DNA of 64,000 nt, taken from assembly GCF_900103485.1 (NCBI RefSeq), contig NZ_FNHW01000002.1, positions 248,001-312,000 on the forward strand, written 5' to 3'. The notes beneath the pieces are model-generated. The model saw only the letters and a program-made list of their open reading frames with translations. It had not been told where the DNA came from and made no database searches. Positions 17,197 through 26,123 of this stretch are shown piece by piece (the stretch's first letter is position 1; each line of letters begins with the position of its first letter). The translations under genes and the position numbers were made by a program. The DNA is from Fictibacillus solisalsi. Its GTDB lineage: Bacteria > Bacillota > Bacilli > Bacillales > Fictibacillaceae.

Positions 17197-19143
17197 ATGA
17201 AAATGAACGAAAGACAAAACCAGCTGCTCGTATTTTTAGTCAGCAGGGGAAAAAGTGTGTCTGTGGATGAGATCGCTTCCGAACTGAACTGTTCTGAAAA
17301 AACAGTTCGCAATGACTGTAAAGTGGTTGCCGATCATGTAAAATCCTTTAATTTACGCTTGATCAGACGGAGGGGTGTTGGTGTTTATCTGGAAGGTCCA
17401 GATTCTGCAATCCAGGCCTTAAAAGATGAAGTAACCCATTATTCCCCTGCTGCAACCGAAACAGCAGATAACATACGCAGATTAAGCATTATTCGCCAGC
17501 TGCTTTTAAGAAATAAAGAAACAACACTACAGGAGCTTGCAGAAAATTTTTATATCAGTAAAACGCTGGTTCGCAATGATATCAATAGTATGGAAGAATG
17601 GCTTCATGCGTTCAACCTGAAACTGGTACGCAAGCCGAAGGTCGGTGTGAAAGCAGAAGGCAGTGAAAAAGATAAGCGGAGTGCCTTATCGCGTTTGACC
17701 GGAATGCTTATTCATGCCGCCGAAGAAGAAAAAAACAGTGTAAACCGCATATTTGCCCAGTACGAGATTGCTTTTGTGAAACATGGATTGAAACAGCTGG
17801 AGCAAAAGCTACATTATGCGTTTACTGATCAGGCGCTTGACAACCTGATTATGCATGTATTGATTTCCGTTAAGCGCGTGAAAGCCGGCAGTAAAATCAC
17901 CGTTTCACATGACGAAGAAACAAGAATAAAGCGAACAAAAGAGTTTCCCGCCGTGGAAGTCTTTCTCCAGGATATTGAAAAGGCATTGTCCGTTAAGCTT
18001 CCGGAAGCGGAGAAAATATATATCACGATCAGGGTGCTTGGTACGAAAATTTTTTATCATACTAATCATCAAGAGGAAGAGGGGAAGGGACTGGCACGAT
18101 TTGATGTGGAGGTCCTCGGATTTTCCTCTCTATTAATCCAGGAGGTCTCTGAAATCACAGAAATGGATTTCTCCTCTGACCGCCATTTGCTACCAGGATT
18201 GGCCGGCCACCTCCAAACCACGTTCCACCGGATGAGCTATTCATTGCCATTATCGAATCCCATGGCAGAAGACATCAAAAAAATGTACCGTACGATGTTC
18301 GAGATGATTTATTATGCGCTCCCTGTGGTGGAACAAAAAATGAAAACATCTCTGCCAGAAGAAGAGATTGCTTATTTGACACTGCATTTTCAGGCGTCAC
18401 TGGAACGGTTGAAGAAAAAAAGCGCAAGGAACCTTAGGGTATTGGTTGTTTGCTCCATGGGCATTGGTATGTCCCAACTGATTGTAACCAAATTGGAACG
18501 CAAATTTCATTCCATAGAAATTGCAGGAACCGCACCGGCGAGTGATGCCCTGCGGGAGATTAAGGAAAAGAAGCCGGATTTGGTGATCAGTACTGTACCT
18601 TTTTCGTGCAAAGAAGCTTCAGTAATTGTTGTGTCTCCTCTAATGACAGAGGAAGAGGAAAATGAAATCGAGCATTTTTTGCAAAATGAAAGGGGACTGC
18701 AGAAAAAGAGTTCTTATCCTATTTTAAAAAAGCTGCTGCAAGAGGAACTGATCTCCATCCATCCAGATTTATCGAAAGAAGCGGATATCATCAAGAATAT
18801 GGTGAAGCTGGCAGAGGCAAAAGGATTTGTAAAACCTGGCTATAAAGACAGTGCACTCATTCGTGAAAACCAATCGTCAACGGCCATTGGCGGAGGAATA
18901 GCCATTCCTCATGGCAGCCCGGACCATGTTTTTGAATCGGTTATCGGGATGACTTTGTTTCAACAGCCCATTTTATGGGGGAAAGAACAAGTTCAGATCG
19001 TTCTGCTCCTGGCTGTAGATCGTGAAAACAGGAATCTCCTGAAAGAGCTTTTTAAAGAAATTTCCGATATGACGGAAAATCCTTCCTTTATCCAGAAGCT
19101 TGCAATGCAGACTTCAGGAAAGCACGTCTATTCGTTGCTATAA
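17197..19143 (+). CDS. PRD-containing PTS transcriptional activator (ManR/MtlR type)
   Basis: About 648 residues: an N-terminal HTH (about 1-60) and a second winged helix (about 90-150), two PTS regulation domains (about 190-400), an EIIB-like domain beginning LRVLVVCSMGIGMSQ (active-site Cys), and a C-terminal EIIA domain of the fructose/mannitol type with AIPHGSPDH (active-site His). Such activators are controlled by phosphorylation from HPr and their cognate EIIB. The fructose-type EIIBC and EIIA genes lie 0.7 kb downstream and are the probable target. Starts at 17194 (GTG), 17197 and 17203 are in frame; spacing does not decide between the two ATGs. It ends in a terminator shared with the opposing Nudix gene. 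Confidence 0.85.
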   Translation: MKMNERQNQLLVFLVSRGKSVSVDEIASELNCSEKTVRNDCKVVADHVKSFNLRLIRRRGVGVYLEGPDSAIQALKDEVTHYSPAATETADNIRRLSIIRQLLLRNKETTLQELAENFYISKTLVRNDINSMEEWLHAFNLKLVRKPKVGVKAEGSEKDKRSALSRLTGMLIHAAEEEKNSVNRIFAQYEIAFVKHGLKQLEQKLHYAFTDQALDNLIMHVLISVKRVKAGSKITVSHDEETRIKRTKEFPAVEVFLQDIEKALSVKLPEAEKIYITIRVLGTKIFYHTNHQEEEGKGLARFDVEVLGFSSLLIQEVSEITEMDFSSDRHLLPGLAGHLQTTFHRMSYSLPLSNPMAEDIKKMYRTMFEMIYYALPVVEQKMKTSLPEEEIAYLTLHFQASLERLKKKSARNLRVLVVCSMGIGMSQLIVTKLERKFHSIEIAGTAPASDALREIKEKKPDLVISTVPFSCKEASVIVVSPLMTEEEENEIEHFLQNERGLQKKSSYPILKKLLQEELISIHPDLSKEADIIKNMVKLAEAKGFVKPGYKDSALIRENQSSTAIGGGIAIPHGSPDHVFESVIGMTLFQQPILWGKEQVQIVLLLAVDRENRNLLKELFKEISDMTENPSFIQKLAMQTSGKHVYSLL

Positions 19144-19198
19144 AACAGAAAGGATCCGTCCTCCGTTACCGAAGGCGCGGATCCTTTCTGTTTTTTTC
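19142..19198. terminator. Convergent terminator
   Basis: A 15-bp stem (19144-19158 with 19178-19192) and seven T. The last codons of the opposing Nudix gene (stop at 19166) lie in the loop. Confidence 0.85.
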
Positions 19199-19663
19199 AA
19201 TAAAATATTCAATGACCGGAATATCAGTCGGATTTAAGTTTTCAGGAAGCTCATCGAATCCAAAAAATGAGAGTTCCTCGACCTCCGTTTTATCAAGACA
19301 GGGAAAACCACCATATTTTGTACAAATGTAAGCAGCGATCACATTATAGACCTCATCACCATGCGGATACTTGTAATAGAAGCGTTCACCGGAGAAGATA
19401 TGCATGATCTCCAGCTCAACAGCCTTGTAGCCTGTTTCTTCATGCAGCTCTCTTGCTGCTGCTTCTTCATGCAGCTCTCTTGCTGCTGCTTCTTCAAGCT
19501 GTTCCCCTGGCTCCAGCGAGCCTCCGGGAAGGCCCCAGCATCCATTGTCCTTTCGTTTTTGCAGCAGCAGATCCCCTTTTTCATCAACTAAAAGAACACA
19601 AGCACCTGTCATAATGAGTGGCCGGCTTCCAACGAGTTTGCGTAACTCCATAATATAACCCAT
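19166..19663 (-). CDS. Nudix hydrolase with duplicated catalytic helix
   Basis: About 165 residues from the ATG at 19663, which has AAAGGA about 8 nt upstream; an ATG at 19690 is also in frame. The Nudix box should read G-x5-E-x7-REUxEExGU. Here GGSLEPGE is followed by one copy of AARELHEE and then a second, so nine residues are inserted in the catalytic helix before TGY. Without the insert this would be an ordinary ADP-ribose/(d)NTP-type Nudix enzyme, with family features such as MTGACVLLVDEKG and WGLPGGSLEPGE. The insert comes from a 27-nt tandem duplication. Activity may be lost or changed. Confidence 0.82.
   Translation of the reverse strand: MGYIMELRKLVGSRPLIMTGACVLLVDEKGDLLLQKRKDNGCWGLPGGSLEPGEQLEEAAARELHEEAAARELHEETGYKAVELEIMHIFSGERFYYKYPHGDEVYNVIAAYICTKYGGFPCLDKTEVEELSFFGFDELPENLNPTDIPVIEYFIEKNRKDPRLR
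19435..19488. repeat. 27-bp tandem duplication within the Nudix box
   Basis: Two copies of a 27-nt unit (19435-19461 and 19462-19488) differ at one base, followed by a partial third (CTTCTTCA). The length keeps the frame. Near-identity suggests a recent duplication by slippage. Confidence 0.9.
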
Positions 19664-19731
19664 TTTCTCAGTCCTTTTTTCCGTAGTCATACCTGTGATT
19701 CGGCCGAAAGCCGTAAAATCCTTTTTCTTTA

Positions 19732-19745
19732 TGCAAACGCTTTTA
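19732..19745 (+). promoter_or_regulatory. cre-like CcpA site upstream of the fructose PTS genes
   Basis: TGCAAACGCTTTTA resembles the cre consensus TGNAANCGNNNNCA except for one base near the end. It lies about 115 nt upstream of the EIIBC start and would couple the PTS genes to catabolite control. Confidence 0.4.
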
Positions 19746-19756
19746 TATCGTTCGGT

Positions 19757-19778
19757 TTTACCGGATACTTGCGGTAAA
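19757..19778 (+). promoter_or_regulatory. Inverted repeat, candidate activator site
   Basis: TTTACCG (19757-19763) and CGGTAAA (19772-19778) are separated by eight bases. The repeat fills the spacer between a poor -35 (TTCGGT) and a TAAATT -10. Its position upstream of the EIIBC gene suggests an operator for the PRD activator encoded nearby; this is inference. Confidence 0.35.
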
Positions 19779-19858
19779 TTAATAAACTATTACCTCTGTT
19801 TTTTTAGCTACAATAAAAAATGAAAGCGGAAACAATGAAGAAAGTGGAGGTTAGAAGG

Positions 19859-21253
19859 ATGAAACTGCTAGCAATTACTTCATGTCCCAACGGAATTGCC
19901 CATACTTACATGGCTGCAGAAAGCCTGAGGAAGGCGGCTGAAGCGTTGGGTGTTGAAATAAAAGTAGAAACACAAGGATCCATCGGGGTGGAAAATGAGT
20001 TTACTCCCGAGGAAATCGAACAGGCTGACGGCATTATTATTGCTGCGGATAAAGCGGTGGACAAGAGCCGTTTCACTGGAAAAAAACTGATCGTAACCGG
20101 TGTGCAGGATGGCATTCATAAAGCGCCGGAGCTGATCAAACGCTTTGAAAGCGGGGACGTAGATGCATATCAAGGTGATGGGAAATCCATCAACGAGGTC
20201 AAACAGGAGCGAAAACAAAAACAGAATCCATTTTACCGTCACTTGATGAATGGCGTTTCATACATGATTCCGTTCGTTGCCGTAGGCGGGCTGCTCATTG
20301 CCCTTTCCCTGGCGATTGGCGGACATCCTACAGACAGCGGGCTGCAAATTCCGAAAGACTCGGTATGGAAGCAGATCATGGATGTTGGTTCAGCGGGCTT
20401 TACCTTTATGGTGCCGATTCTTGCCGGTTTCATCGCCATGAGTATTGCCGACAGGCCGGGGCTTGCACCGGGTATGATTGGCGGGTATATTGCAGCCAAC
20501 GGCAGCTTTTATGGAAGTGAGGCAGGTGCCGGTTTCCTTGGAGGTATTTTGGCCGGTTTTGTTGCGGGTTACATTGCCAAGTGGATTAAAACATGGAAGG
20601 TTCCAAGCGTTATACAGCCTATCATGCCGATTTTGGTCATTCCATTGCTTGCATCCATTCTTGTAGCCAGTCTCTTTATTTTCATCGTTGGAGCTCCGAT
20701 TGCGAGCCTTATGGATTGGCTGACGGCATTCCTCAACGGCATGCAGGGAGCATCAAGCATTATTCTCGCCCTGATTTTGGGTGCGATGATTTCCTTTGAT
20801 ATGGGTGGTCCCGTCAACAAAGTGGCCTTTCTTTTTGGAGCCAGCATGATCGGGCAGGGCAATGTCCATATCATGGGTGCGATTGCGGCAGCGATTGCTG
20901 TTCCACCGCTGGGCATGGGGCTTGCCACACTGCTCAATAAACGAAAATATGAAAAAGCCGAACAGGAAGCAGGCAAAGCGGCTCTTGCCATGGGGCTTGT
21001 CGGCATTACCGAGGGAGCGATTCCGTTTGCTGCGAAAGATCCGCTCAGAGTGATTCCGAGCATTATGGCTGGCTCCATGGTGGCCTCAACCATTGCCATG
21101 CTTGGGAATGTCGGCAATAATGTACCACACGGCGGACCGATTGTTGCGGTACTGGGTGCAATCAGCCATCCGCTGATGTACTTTATCGGCATTATAGCGG
21201 GAGTAATCGTTACGGCTCTTGTTGTAAACCTATTTAAGAAAAATGTAGCCTAA
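19859..21253 (+). CDS. PTS fructose-type EIIBC component
   Basis: 464 residues. The EIIB domain (about 1-100) has the phosphorylated cysteine in ITSCPNGIAHTYMAAE. A charged linker (EVKQERKQKQ) leads to the EIIC membrane domain (about 130-460), with around nine helices and the fructose-family loops FDMGGPVNK and VPHGGP. It transports and phosphorylates a hexose, probably fructose or a mannose-type sugar. The IIA part is encoded by the next gene. ATG at 19859 has GGAGG about 8 nt upstream. Upstream in-frame ATGs from 19820 lack a site. Confidence 0.9.
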   Translation: MKLLAITSCPNGIAHTYMAAESLRKAAEALGVEIKVETQGSIGVENEFTPEEIEQADGIIIAADKAVDKSRFTGKKLIVTGVQDGIHKAPELIKRFESGDVDAYQGDGKSINEVKQERKQKQNPFYRHLMNGVSYMIPFVAVGGLLIALSLAIGGHPTDSGLQIPKDSVWKQIMDVGSAGFTFMVPILAGFIAMSIADRPGLAPGMIGGYIAANGSFYGSEAGAGFLGGILAGFVAGYIAKWIKTWKVPSVIQPIMPILVIPLLASILVASLFIFIVGAPIASLMDWLTAFLNGMQGASSIILALILGAMISFDMGGPVNKVAFLFGASMIGQGNVHIMGAIAAAIAVPPLGMGLATLLNKRKYEKAEQEAGKAALAMGLVGITEGAIPFAAKDPLRVIPSIMAGSMVASTIAMLGNVGNNVPHGGPIVAVLGAISHPLMYFIGIIAGVIVTALVVNLFKKNVA

Positions 21254-21268
21254 CAGGGAGTGATACAA

Positions 21269-21724
21269 ATGAAGTTGACTGAGTTAATGGATAAATCACT
21301 GGTGGATATTGATTTAAACGGTTCGTCCAAAAATGAAGTTCTGGATGAGATGATCGAGAAACTCGACCAATCGGGTGCGCTAAAATCAAAACGGAAGTTT
21401 AGAAAAACGATCGAAAAACGGGAGAAGGAAGGAAGTACCGGAATCGGCTTTAAAGTGGCAATCCCTCACGGAAAATCCAAGGCGGTTACTTCACCTAAAG
21501 TGGCATTCGGCTTGAGCAGAACCGGAGTCGATTGGAACAGTGTGGACGGGGAGCCGGCGAGATTGGTGTTCATGATCGCGGTGCCTGAAGAAAGTGCGGG
21601 TAACGAGCATTTAAAAATTTTACAGATGCTCTCTATCAAGCTGATGGACGAGCAGTTCAGAACAGAGCTTTTGCAAGTGCAAACTGTGGATGAAGCTTAC
21701 GAGCTTCTGGATCAAATTGGATAA
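21269..21724 (+). CDS. PTS fructose-type EIIA component
   Basis: 151 residues of the PTS EIIA type 2 (fructose/mannitol) fold, with the active-site histidine in AIPHGKSKAV. It receives phosphate from HPr and passes it to the EIIB domain of the upstream gene. It begins 15 nt after EIIBC, with GGGAGTG about 7 nt before the ATG; a GTG at 21260 is less likely. The operon has only EIIBC and EIIA, with no phosphofructokinase gene, unlike the classic fruRKA operon. It ends in a strong terminator. Confidence 0.9.
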   Translation: MKLTELMDKSLVDIDLNGSSKNEVLDEMIEKLDQSGALKSKRKFRKTIEKREKEGSTGIGFKVAIPHGKSKAVTSPKVAFGLSRTGVDWNSVDGEPARLVFMIAVPEESAGNEHLKILQMLSIKLMDEQFRTELLQVQTVDEAYELLDQIG

Positions 21725-21735
21725 AATCAGTAGGG

Positions 21736-21768
21736 CAGTACACCGTTTTTGAGGTGTACTGTTTTTTT
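21736..21768 (+). terminator. Terminator after the PTS genes
   Basis: Perfect 9-bp stem CAGTACACC with GGTGTACTG (21736-21744 with 21753-21761) and seven T. Confidence 0.92.
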
Positions 21769-21904
21769 GTTTTCCATTCCTCTTTCCTAGTATGAAAGTC
21801 TTATTTATAACATAGAATTTTGTTTCTGACATTGTCATAGTACAGTCCTTAACTTATAATTCTAAATAAGTAAAAAATTCAGACGATAAAAAGGGGGATG
21901 ACGT

Positions 21905-23365
21905 TTGGAGAAATTTATCGATTTTTTGAACAACAACATTTTGTGGAGCCAGCCGATGATTTACATCTGTTTAGGTGTCGGCCTGCTGTTTTCCATCATT
22001 ACACGTTTTTTGCAGGTCCGGCATTTCAAAGACATGATCAAGCTGATGTTTCAGGGGAAAAGTTCTGATGCTGGTGTTTCTTCCTTTCAGGCCCTTTCCA
22101 TTGCGCTTTCCGGCCGTGTAGGAACGGGAAATATTGCAGGTACAGCAACAGCCATCGGCTTTGGTGGTCCCGGTGCCGTGTTCTGGATGTGGGCGATTGC
22201 CTTTATTGGCGCCTCTACGGCCTTTATCGAATCAACCCTTGCGCAGATCTACAAAGAAAAGCATGAGGGACAATACCGTGGTGGTCCGGCCTTTTATATT
22301 GAAAAAGGAACAGGCTGGAGATGGTATGGCGTCTTATTTGCCCTGGCGGCGGTACTTGCCATGGCGATTCTCATGCCCGGTGTGCAGTCCAATTCTATCG
22401 CATTGGGAATTGAAAATGCCTTTGGAATGAATAAATCGATTACTGGACTTATTATTATTGCTCTTTTGGGTATTATTATTTTTGGCGGAGTGAAACGGAT
22501 TGCGAATGTTGCTCAATATGTGGTGCCATTCATGGCGATTGGCTATGTCGCCGTTTCACTGATTATCGTTGCGATTAATATTACGGAGCTGCCTGCTGTG
22601 TTTGCCCTGATTTTCAAGAGCGCGTTTGCGGCTGACTCCGTATTCGGCGGAATTGTCGGTATGGCTGTACAATGGGGAGTGAAACGCGGAATTTATTCCA
22701 ATGAAGCTGGTCAGGGAACAGGTGCCCATCCGGCTGCGGCCGCTGAAGTTTCCCACCCTGCCAAACAAGGTCTGGTCCAGGCTTTCTCCGTTTATATCGA
22801 TACCTTGCTTGTATGTTCCGCGACGGCATTTATGATTTTGTTTACAGGAATGTACAATACGCAGGCTCCGGACAAAACCTTCCTTTATGATAATTTAAAA
22901 GGGGTGGAACCAGGACCAGGGTTCACGCAGGCTGCCGTCGAGCAGGTGATTCCAGGGTTTGGAGCAGGCTTTGTTGCTGTGTCGTTGTTCTTCTTTGCCT
23001 TTACAACGATCATGGCGTATTACTATATTGCTGAAACAAACATTGCTTATCTGATTCGTGGCCGGGAAAACAAGTGGGCCATTCCGCTGCTAAAAGTGGT
23101 TATTCTCGCGGCAACCTTCTATGGCGCCATTAAGGAAGCAGCTCTTGCCTGGAAGCTTGGAGATACCGGTCTTGGGCTTATGGTATGGCTGAACCTTATT
23201 GCCATATTAATTCTTGCCAAGCCGGCTCTAAAAGCGTTAAAAGATTACGAACAACAGAAAAAACAAGGTCTTGATCCTGTCTTTAATTCCATTAAAGTCG
23301 GCATAAAAAATGCAGACTACTGGGAGAAGGAATACAAGGAACCGGACAAGGAGCAAGTATCTTAA
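21905..23365 (+). CDS. Sodium:alanine/glycine symporter (AGCS family)
   Basis: 486 residues with about ten to eleven membrane helices. AGCS signatures include ALSGRVGTGNIAGTATAI (substrate and sodium site), GGPAFYIEKG, and NEAGQGTGAHPAAAAE. It imports alanine or glycine (some relatives glutamine) with sodium. The start is TTG at 21905 with AAGGGGGATG upstream. It is monocistronic between two terminators. No regulatory site is obvious in the 180-nt leader. Confidence 0.92.
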   Translation: MEKFIDFLNNNILWSQPMIYICLGVGLLFSIITRFLQVRHFKDMIKLMFQGKSSDAGVSSFQALSIALSGRVGTGNIAGTATAIGFGGPGAVFWMWAIAFIGASTAFIESTLAQIYKEKHEGQYRGGPAFYIEKGTGWRWYGVLFALAAVLAMAILMPGVQSNSIALGIENAFGMNKSITGLIIIALLGIIIFGGVKRIANVAQYVVPFMAIGYVAVSLIIVAINITELPAVFALIFKSAFAADSVFGGIVGMAVQWGVKRGIYSNEAGQGTGAHPAAAAEVSHPAKQGLVQAFSVYIDTLLVCSATAFMILFTGMYNTQAPDKTFLYDNLKGVEPGPGFTQAAVEQVIPGFGAGFVAVSLFFFAFTTIMAYYYIAETNIAYLIRGRENKWAIPLLKVVILAATFYGAIKEAALAWKLGDTGLGLMVWLNLIAILILAKPALKALKDYEQQKKQGLDPVFNSIKVGIKNADYWEKEYKEPDKEQVS

Positions 23366-23367
23366 TG

Positions 23368-23391
23368 AAAAACAGGCAGAAGCCTGTTTTT
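23368..23391 (+). terminator. Terminator after the symporter gene
   Basis: AAAAACAGGC, loop AGAA, GCCTGTTTTT; 10-bp perfect stem. Confidence 0.9.
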
Positions 23392-23426
23392 TATTTTGTT
23401 ATTTTGCCAATAGTAAAAAAGATTCA

Positions 23427-23454
23427 TTGCATATTTCTGTCAAGATGCTAAACT
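23427..23454 (+). promoter_or_regulatory. Candidate sigma-A promoter of the amylase gene
   Basis: TTGCAT (23427-23432), 16-nt spacer, TAAACT (23449-23454). Confidence 0.45.
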
Positions 23455-23469
23455 TTTACTAAAGGTTTA

Positions 23470-23483
23470 TGAAAACGTTTGCA
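23470..23483 (+). promoter_or_regulatory. cre site of the amylase gene
   Basis: TGAAAACGTTTGCA fits the CcpA consensus TGNAANCGNNNNCA at every fixed position. It lies just downstream of the promoter, a position at which CcpA blocks transcription when glucose is present. Confidence 0.75.
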
Positions 23484-23508
23484 CAACGAGATAAAAGGAG
23501 GAATTTGG

Positions 23509-25968
23509 TTGAAAAAGAGTTTTGGCATTCTAATGTCATTGGTGCTTCTTTTAGGGATTATACTGGTACAGCTCCCACAAACAGCAGCCGCGGCAAGCTA
23601 CCAAAAAGTCGTGGTAAGAGGAAGCCTGGCGCCGCTTGATTGGGGAACTGACAATAACCCGCTGACCTTTCAACAGGATGGAACATGGAAGAGCAATCCC
23701 ATTCCGTTAACTGGCGGGAACAAGCTGGAGTTTAAGTATATAAGAGACGATCAATGGATGGACGGCAGCAACCTGGAATTCATACCGCCTCAAACAGGGA
23801 GCTATGTGTTTGTCTTTCATCCGGATGATGAAAGAAAAGTAGATATTCGGCTCGTAGAAGGCAAGGGGAAGGTCACGCTTAATGTCACCGTTCCAGCTTC
23901 TACCCCGGACTGGGCGAACGTGACGATCGGGACAAGCCTCAACAAGTACAACTACTCGCTCACCAGTCTGAAAAAGACCGGAGACAAGAACTACACTATC
24001 CAGCTGACAGGGGAACCCGGACAATCATTCAGCTACTTGTACGCACTCGGTGATGCCAAATATAAAGAAGCGAAGAGCGAACCGAGAAAAGCAACCTTTA
24101 CCGAAGCTGGCCAAACGGTCAGTGATACTGTGGAAAACTGGAGCGCTGTACCCGTTGCCAAAAGTGTAACGCACGACTTTAACTATCAACCTTTTATTCC
24201 AAACCACAGCGATAAGGTGATCGTTAAAGCCACTGTGGAACATTACGGCCCCATCAATAAAGGAGGAATTTATTATACAATCGACGGCTCAACACCCGTT
24301 GGCAAGCGCGGATTGGCAAAGAACGGCCGGTTTGCGCCAATGTATGTAACCTCCAAGGTAAGCCTTGGCAATGGATTGTACAAGTCGTTACTCACTGGTG
24401 TCATTCCAAAGCAAAAAAACGATACACGCGTAAAATACAAGGTTGACGTTTGGAATACAGAAGGCACAGGCTCCCAGTTTGCAGACACTAACAGCATTCT
24501 GTCCGCCGATGCCACAGAATTTGCCTATTATGTGGATGACTACAAATCTCCTCAATGGGCGAAAAATGCGTCCATCTACCACGTGTTTGTTGACCGTTTC
24601 AAGGACGGAAATCCATCTAACAACGAGCCGGTCGATCCAGACCTATCCTATGATGAACAGCTAAAAAACTGGATGGGCGGGGACCTTCAGGGAGTAAAAG
24701 ACAAAATCAGCTATATCAAGAGCCTGGGTGTGAATGCCATTTGGATTTCACCAGTATTCAAGGGCCCGTATTTTCATGGCTATCATCCGGCAGACTTTCT
24801 GAAAATCGACCCCCGTTTTGGAGACAACAAGCTGATGAAGGAAATCATTAAAGAAGCGCATAAAAACGGGATGAAGGTGGTATACGACCTCGTTCCGAAC
24901 CATACGTCCAATCAGCACCCGTTTTTCCAGGATGCCATAAAAAATGGAACCAAAAGCCCGTTTTATAACTGGTACACGTTTACCAACTGGCCGAATGAAT
25001 ACAAAACGTTTTACGGTGTAACCGAACTTCCTGAATTGAATAATGACAATCTGGCGACACGAAGCTATATGATGAACAAGGTGGTTCCGTTCTGGCTGAA
25101 CGATCTTGGCTTCGATGGTTTCCGCCTGGACTACGCCAAAGGGCCGAGCTACAGCTTCTGGGTGGATTTCAGACATACTGTAAAAAAGCTGAATCCAAAT
25201 GCGTTTATCTATGGAGAGGTTTGGGACAGCAGGGAAAAAATCAATACGTATGCCGGCAAGCTGGATGGTGCGCTTGACTTCCCGATGCAGACTGCATTGC
25301 TCGATGTTTTTGCCAAAGGACAGTCGATGCAAGAGCTCAGTGATGCCATCCGTTTGAACCAGTCAACCTATGACCCTCAGTATGTGATGGGAACATTCCT
25401 GGATAACCATGACATGCCGCGCTTTTTATTCGAGTCTAAGGGAGATGTAAACAAGCTGAAGCAAGCGGCTGCGGCCCAGTTTACTCTTCCGGGAGCACCT
25501 ATTATTTATTACGGAACTGAAGTGGGGCTTTCTCAAAGCAAAGATCAGACAACGGTGGACGAATATCAGGACCGCTATTACCGTGAACCGATGCTTTGGA
25601 ATAAAGCGAAGCAAAATCTGGAATTGAAGAAGTACTACAAAAAATTGATCAAGCTTCGAAACGATGAGCCTGCACTGCGAACCGGCAAGATCAAAGAATG
25701 GTATTCGGATGACCATGTGCTCGTTTATGAAAGAAGCAACAAACATGACCGTTTCCTGGTTGTTCTGAATAACGGAGGTAACGAAAACATCACGCTGCAA
25801 AAGTCTTTGGGCAAGGGAAATGAACTTGTATTGAAGAATGTATGGGACAAAAAGGATGTAATCCACCCTGGAAAGAGAGACGATTTGAGGATTTCTTCAA
25901 AAGCAGGCGGTATTCAGATCTATGAAATGGTAAAAGGGAAAAAGTACAGTAAGAAAAAGGCATCCTAA
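23509..25968 (+). CDS. Secreted GH13 alpha-amylase/neopullulanase-type glycosidase
   Basis: 819 residues. A signal peptide (1-30) ends near AAAA. Two starch-binding-like beta domains follow (about 30-120 and 120-215), then a linker beta module (about 225-340) and the catalytic GH13 barrel from KSPQWAKNASIYHVFVDRF onward. All four GH13 regions are present: VYDLVPNHTS, GFRLDYAKG (nucleophile Asp), FIYGEVWD (acid Glu) and FLDNHDMPRF. It cleaves starch, pullulan or cyclodextrin-like glucans outside the cell; the exact specificity is not readable. TTG at 23509 is chosen because AAAGGAGG lies 7 nt before it. Regulation by glucose through the cre site is likely. Confidence 0.9.
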   Translation: MKKSFGILMSLVLLLGIILVQLPQTAAAASYQKVVVRGSLAPLDWGTDNNPLTFQQDGTWKSNPIPLTGGNKLEFKYIRDDQWMDGSNLEFIPPQTGSYVFVFHPDDERKVDIRLVEGKGKVTLNVTVPASTPDWANVTIGTSLNKYNYSLTSLKKTGDKNYTIQLTGEPGQSFSYLYALGDAKYKEAKSEPRKATFTEAGQTVSDTVENWSAVPVAKSVTHDFNYQPFIPNHSDKVIVKATVEHYGPINKGGIYYTIDGSTPVGKRGLAKNGRFAPMYVTSKVSLGNGLYKSLLTGVIPKQKNDTRVKYKVDVWNTEGTGSQFADTNSILSADATEFAYYVDDYKSPQWAKNASIYHVFVDRFKDGNPSNNEPVDPDLSYDEQLKNWMGGDLQGVKDKISYIKSLGVNAIWISPVFKGPYFHGYHPADFLKIDPRFGDNKLMKEIIKEAHKNGMKVVYDLVPNHTSNQHPFFQDAIKNGTKSPFYNWYTFTNWPNEYKTFYGVTELPELNNDNLATRSYMMNKVVPFWLNDLGFDGFRLDYAKGPSYSFWVDFRHTVKKLNPNAFIYGEVWDSREKINTYAGKLDGALDFPMQTALLDVFAKGQSMQELSDAIRLNQSTYDPQYVMGTFLDNHDMPRFLFESKGDVNKLKQAAAAQFTLPGAPIIYYGTEVGLSQSKDQTTVDEYQDRYYREPMLWNKAKQNLELKKYYKKLIKLRNDEPALRTGKIKEWYSDDHVLVYERSNKHDRFLVVLNNGGNENITLQKSLGKGNELVLKNVWDKKDVIHPGKRDDLRISSKAGGIQIYEMVKGKKYSKKKAS

Positions 25969-25971
25969 ATG

Positions 25972-26014
25972 AAAAAAAAGGCAGATTCTCTGTTTTAGGG
26001 GGCCTGCTTTTTTT
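25972..26014 (+). terminator. Terminator after the amylase gene
   Basis: A-rich left arm with GGCAG (25980-25984) pairs with CTGC plus a seven-T run (26004-26014), with a long loop. Confidence 0.7.
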
Positions 26015-26123
26015 GTTTTTGGGGTTATTTGCCACAATAGGTCGATTTTCTCAACAGCTGGCAGGGGAACGTCATTTCTTGTCGTAATAAATAAGATAAC
26101 TAAAATCGTCAGGAGACAGGCTG

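Noticed and set aside
20569-21192. 207-codon minus-strand frame opposite the EIIC domain
   Set aside because: It is antisense to a clear PTS membrane domain, is Met/Pro/Ala-rich by codon mirroring, and has no ribosome binding site or family motif.
24748-25332. 194-codon minus-strand frame within the amylase gene
   Set aside because: Antisense shadow of the GH13 barrel with no motif or SD.
25972-26014. Small regulatory RNA between amylase and kinase genes
   Set aside because: The hairpin is explained as the amylase terminator, and no promoter precedes it.
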